A stretch of 64,000 nt of DNA from Antedon mediterranea (taxonomy: Eukaryota; Echinodermata; Crinoidea; Comatulida; Antedonidae): contig NC_092670.1 in the NCBI RefSeq assembly GCF_964355755.1, forward strand, positions 35,823,795 to 35,887,794. The letters run 5' to 3'. The notes beneath the pieces were generated by a model. It did no database searches, was not told the DNA's origin, and saw only the letters and a program-made list of their open reading frames with translations. The translations under genes were made by a program, and so were the position numbers. Positions 61,801 to 64,000 of the stretch are shown here, one piece after another; the stretch's first letter is position 1; each line of letters starts with the position of its first letter.

Positions 61801-64000
61801 AGAAAGTAAGCATGGGCACTATTAGAGTCTTAATTATCGTTATCTTTCCAATTGGGGTGAGATTTCTTGCTGACCAAATGTTAGTAAGCGTTTTAATTTG
61901 ATCAAGGTGAGGTAATAGGTTCAGAGTAAACAGATCCGAAGGATCGAGTGTAAATTTTACTCCGAGTAACCATATCGGACCTTTTGTCCAAGTAAGTTTT
62001 TTTAGTTTGTTATCCTCTTCAAATTTATTTAGTATATGTTTATCCGATCCCATACACATCACTTGTGTTTTATCTTGATTTATTTTTAATCCAGAAATAT
62101 TGGCAAAATTTTCAAGAACTTTCATAGTACCCAAAATAGACTCTTTAGAACCATCGAGAATGACAACTGTATCGTCGGCATATTGCGTTAGTTTAATTTC
62201 TTGATTATTAATTGTAACACCTTTAATTGTTTGGTTGTGGCGAATATGAGAGGACAATATTTCGGCACACAATATAAATAAGTATGGAGAGAGAGGGCAT
62301 CCTTGTCGGAGACCTCTTGATAGATTAAAAAAATTAGACGAATAACCATTATTAATCACACAGCTACAGGCGCCGGTATAAAACACATTTATCCATTTTC
62401 TAAAATCCTTCCCAAAATTATAATAAGATAAAACCTTATCTCAATATTTCCATTCTATTTTATCGAAGGCTTTTTCAAAATCCAAAGCAAGAATCATACA
62501 ATCTGTGTAATGTATAATATCCAAAACTAATCGGATGTTTTCACCGATTTATCTCCCGTTCATAAATCTGATCGGGATCTATTATTAAGGGGAAAACATT
62601 CTTAAGCCTTGTAGCTTCGCTTCGGTAGCATATTGCTGGTCATTCAGTAGTGAAACATTACATTTCCAGAACCCAGGTCCCTACCTTGTTTTGTAAGATT
62701 GAAAGATAAAGTGATTTTAGAGTGTTCAGTTTTATAACCCGGTTTTATATCAGTTTCAATTCAATTTTTTTTTGCATTTGACAAATCATATGATGATTTC
62801 CTTTGACACTTATGTTTGTTTATTGTTTCAGTACTACACTAAAACTTCTTAGGAACTTTGACTGCAAACACTGTGTCTTAAGATTGGTTCCCACTAGGAT
62901 GAAACGCAAGGACGTAAATGCAACACAAGCTGACCGATGGCAGGCGACAGTATAATCATCGCTTGTGATGGTCAAAGAACTTGCGTTGCACTTACGCTAT
63001 TGCGTGGTGTCCATGTGAAAAACCTAGCTTTAGGGCAACTCCACGTAACTTCAGTTCACGAGAAATTTTAACAAGAGTGGGACATGCCTACACTAATTGA
63101 ACCTTTTTGAATTTTGTTAGAACTCTGTGTTTTGTTTCAAACGTCATGGGGAGAGCTTCTACATGGTTGGATAAAGTCATTTGTCTTACCTCGTAATCAT
63201 TGGAGAAACTTTCAGTATCTGGAAATTCCTTCACCTGTAATTATAATTCAAATCAAATTAAGCGAAGATACAACAAACATTATGATAACAATAATGACCA
63301 TGAGTTAGTAGTTAGCGAAACTAACCTTTTTGACAGTTTCGCTAGCCTGCTCAGACAGAAGGTTAGCTTTTGGGGTTTTTAAAAAAAATAATTAATTCAT
63401 AGATATCGAAACTAGATTAACATTTTTAATCATAATAATAGTAAACATGATTACGTTAAAAAATATATTTTCCTCTAATAAAATAAAGTACACTATTGCG
63501 TTTATCCTAACAATTATTATAAGTATTGGAATTATACGTCCGAAAAGGTATATTAATTTTAGTAAATGGAAATTATTAACTATTTTTTTTTAGTTTCTAA
63601 CGGTTTGGTGTGAGAAATATGTTTACGGACCTGACTTGGCAATCCATCGCCTGCAGGAGCAAACGCATATGTTTTTCTCTTTTCTTCAAGTTCCTGTTTT
63701 CTTTGTTGAGGAAATCTGTCGAATTGCGGCAAGACGCTATCATGTTCCTGAAATTTCATCTTAATTTCAGGTTTGATCCAACGGTGCATTGGAAAAACAT
63801 ATTCCTTGTTGCGTCCTTTTACCTTTATCCATTCTACATACCACTTATCAGCGCTACGCTTTGTCCGCCATAACTCAAGCTCAGCAATGTCTCCAAAATC
63901 GGCGAGATTTCTGACGGGAAATTCATTAGTACTACCAGCTTGAAAATCATTCTGCCATTTGACGTCCAGATGTATTTCTTGAGATCGTTTTCCATCTGCA
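49890..64000 (-). CDS. LOX-D: PLAT-domain lipoxygenase, exon 1 cut by the right edge
   Basis: Exons on the minus strand: 63631 to beyond 64000 (PLAT), 63190-63234, 59908-60033, 58670-58767, 57760-57895, 52743-52838, 51980-52194, 51346-51605, 50530-50795, 50279-50442 and 49890-50004. All are in phase with GT/AG borders and the same lengths as LOX-C. Exon 7 has HQSASH and LGMTH, exon 9 VMHAAVNFGQYD, and the end is PNAISI. It is the closest relative of LOX-C, sharing almost whole exons. Introns are much longer: intron 2 has an L1/Tx1-like fragment, intron 3 a LINE end and intron 5 a nested Kolobok-like/hAT pair. The start codon is outside, so its Met-Gly status cannot be seen. All visible coding exons are intact, suggesting a working gene. 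Confidence 0.93.
55414..57312. mobile_element. Non-autonomous hAT transposon nested in the Kolobok-like copy
   Basis: The 1899-bp insertion starts CAGTGGTGGCGCCAG and ends with the near-inverse CTGGCGCCACCCCTG. It is flanked by CACACGAT on both sides (55406-55413 and 57313-57320). An 8-bp duplication and a CAG-starting end are diagnostic of hAT. The other Kolobok-like copy shows the empty site. No transposase ORF is present; short frames crossing its ends are chimeric. Confidence 0.92.
55496..56440. repeat. Three tandem units of about 310 bp inside the hAT element
   Basis: Units at about 55496-55816, 55817-56141 and 56142-56440 each run from ACGGGTACTTTTTGTCGGGG (shorter in unit 3) through GCTTCAGCGCCTAGAAAACC to TTCCAGGCGAAGTTTACCGA. 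A G-run precedes them at about 55430-55448. Confidence 0.9.
58242..58503. repeat. 196-bp insert between 33-bp perfect direct repeats
   Basis: The 33 bases at 58242-58274 (centre ATCATCATTTCCCAACTATA) recur exactly at 58471-58503. Between them GTCGCGTG and CACGCGAC are inverted, and a GTCGGTCT microsatellite is present. It lies in LOX-D intron 4. Confidence 0.85.
59478..59742 (-). pseudogene. LINE ORF2 C-terminal fragment (Rex1/CR1-like)
   Basis: The minus-strand frame includes AYRIIGTKDSKNAKHI, SADEYHPLHHYIVFGKSGR and KTNRMRNSFLHTAMRQFN. The order H-P-L-H, S-G-R, K-T-N-R-x-x-x-S-F-x-x-x-A-x-x-x-x-N is the standard C-terminal end of fish and invertebrate Rex1/CR1-like reverse transcriptases. 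The sequence just upstream in this frame matches LOX-C intron 3, so the fragment joined an existing intron. Confidence 0.65.
60103..62600 (-). pseudogene. 5'-truncated L1/Tx1-like LINE ORF2
   Basis: Open pieces on the minus strand: 62386-61637 with RGLRQGCPLSPYLFILCAEI and the catalytic QYADDTVVIL; 61439-60987 with KIWRDTMQ; and 60974-60753 with CDTCKEEPECLQHLFWKC (a Cys-His knuckle), FWKDVQFWL and the end. The upstream stretch to about 62600 gives ALDFEKAFDKIEW with a stop soon after. Frameshifts and stops separate the parts, so it is dead. A T-rich tract at 60103-60150 is the inverse of its poly-A-like end. It lies in LOX-D intron 2 in the sense of the gene. Confidence 0.85.
62878..63035. 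repeat. MITE-2 copy in LOX-D intron 2
   Basis: The ends TTAAGATTGGTTCCCACTAG and AAAAACCTAGCTTTA and the inner inverted arms CGCAAGGACGTAAATGCAAC and GTTGCACTTACG identify the family. It occupies the same intron as the LOX-C copy. Confidence 0.75.

Overview
The window looks like a piece of an invertebrate deuterostome genome, most probably an echinoderm. It is AT-rich and full of spliced genes with GT-AG introns, tRNA-derived SINEs, several non-LTR retrotransposon families, nested DNA transposons and the short palindrome TAGGCCTA. I cannot fix the class (sea cucumber, crinoid, sea star) from the sequence alone. There are no prokaryotic features.

The backbone is a tandem array of four lipoxygenase (LOX) genes, all on the minus strand: LOX-A (108-7033, 3' exons beyond the left edge), LOX-B (14207-20693), LOX-C (31281-37508, complete) and LOX-D (49890 to beyond 64000, start of exon 1 outside). 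All share one 11-exon plan: a PLAT/LH2 exon followed by exons of 45, 126, 98, 136 (130 in A), 96, 215, 260, 266, 164 and 115 nt. LOX-C joins without a break into 665 residues, with iron ligands His352, His357, His544, Asn548 and the C-terminal Ile665. LOX-B has every exon and splice site but carries one in-frame TAG in its PLAT exon. The three visible N-termini all begin Met-Gly and fit the N-myristoylation consensus, which is unusual for lipoxygenases. C and D are the closest pair and share a MITE in intron 2.

Introns and spacers are filled by mobile DNA. The A-B spacer (about 7.0-14.2 kb) is a mosaic of local duplications, SINEs and LINE ends. The B-C spacer holds a nearly full-length non-LTR retrotransposon (about 25.77-30.66 kb). 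Its ORF1 starts with a hydrophobic leader and a perfect 2A recoding motif, and its ORF2 (APE endonuclease plus reverse transcriptase) continues in the same frame after a single TAG. The C-D spacer holds an 8.1-kb CACTG-ended element (41419-49558, CMC/EnSpm-like) with TA target duplication, subterminal repeat arrays, internal satellites, a nested MITE with a tRNA-like centre and a captured exon-like fragment. A miniature LTR retrotransposon with identical LTRs sits in LOX-A intron 4. Two nearly identical TTAA-flanked elements (Kolobok-like) sit in LOX-A intron 6 and LOX-D intron 5; the second is itself split by a non-autonomous hAT element with an 8-bp target duplication. LOX-D introns 2 and 3 carry dead LINE fragments.

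The B-C and C-D spacers are paralogous. Several insertions therefore have an unoccupied paralogous site in the same window, which gives an internal order of events: LOX tandem duplication first, then the SINE, EnSpm-like and LINE insertions.
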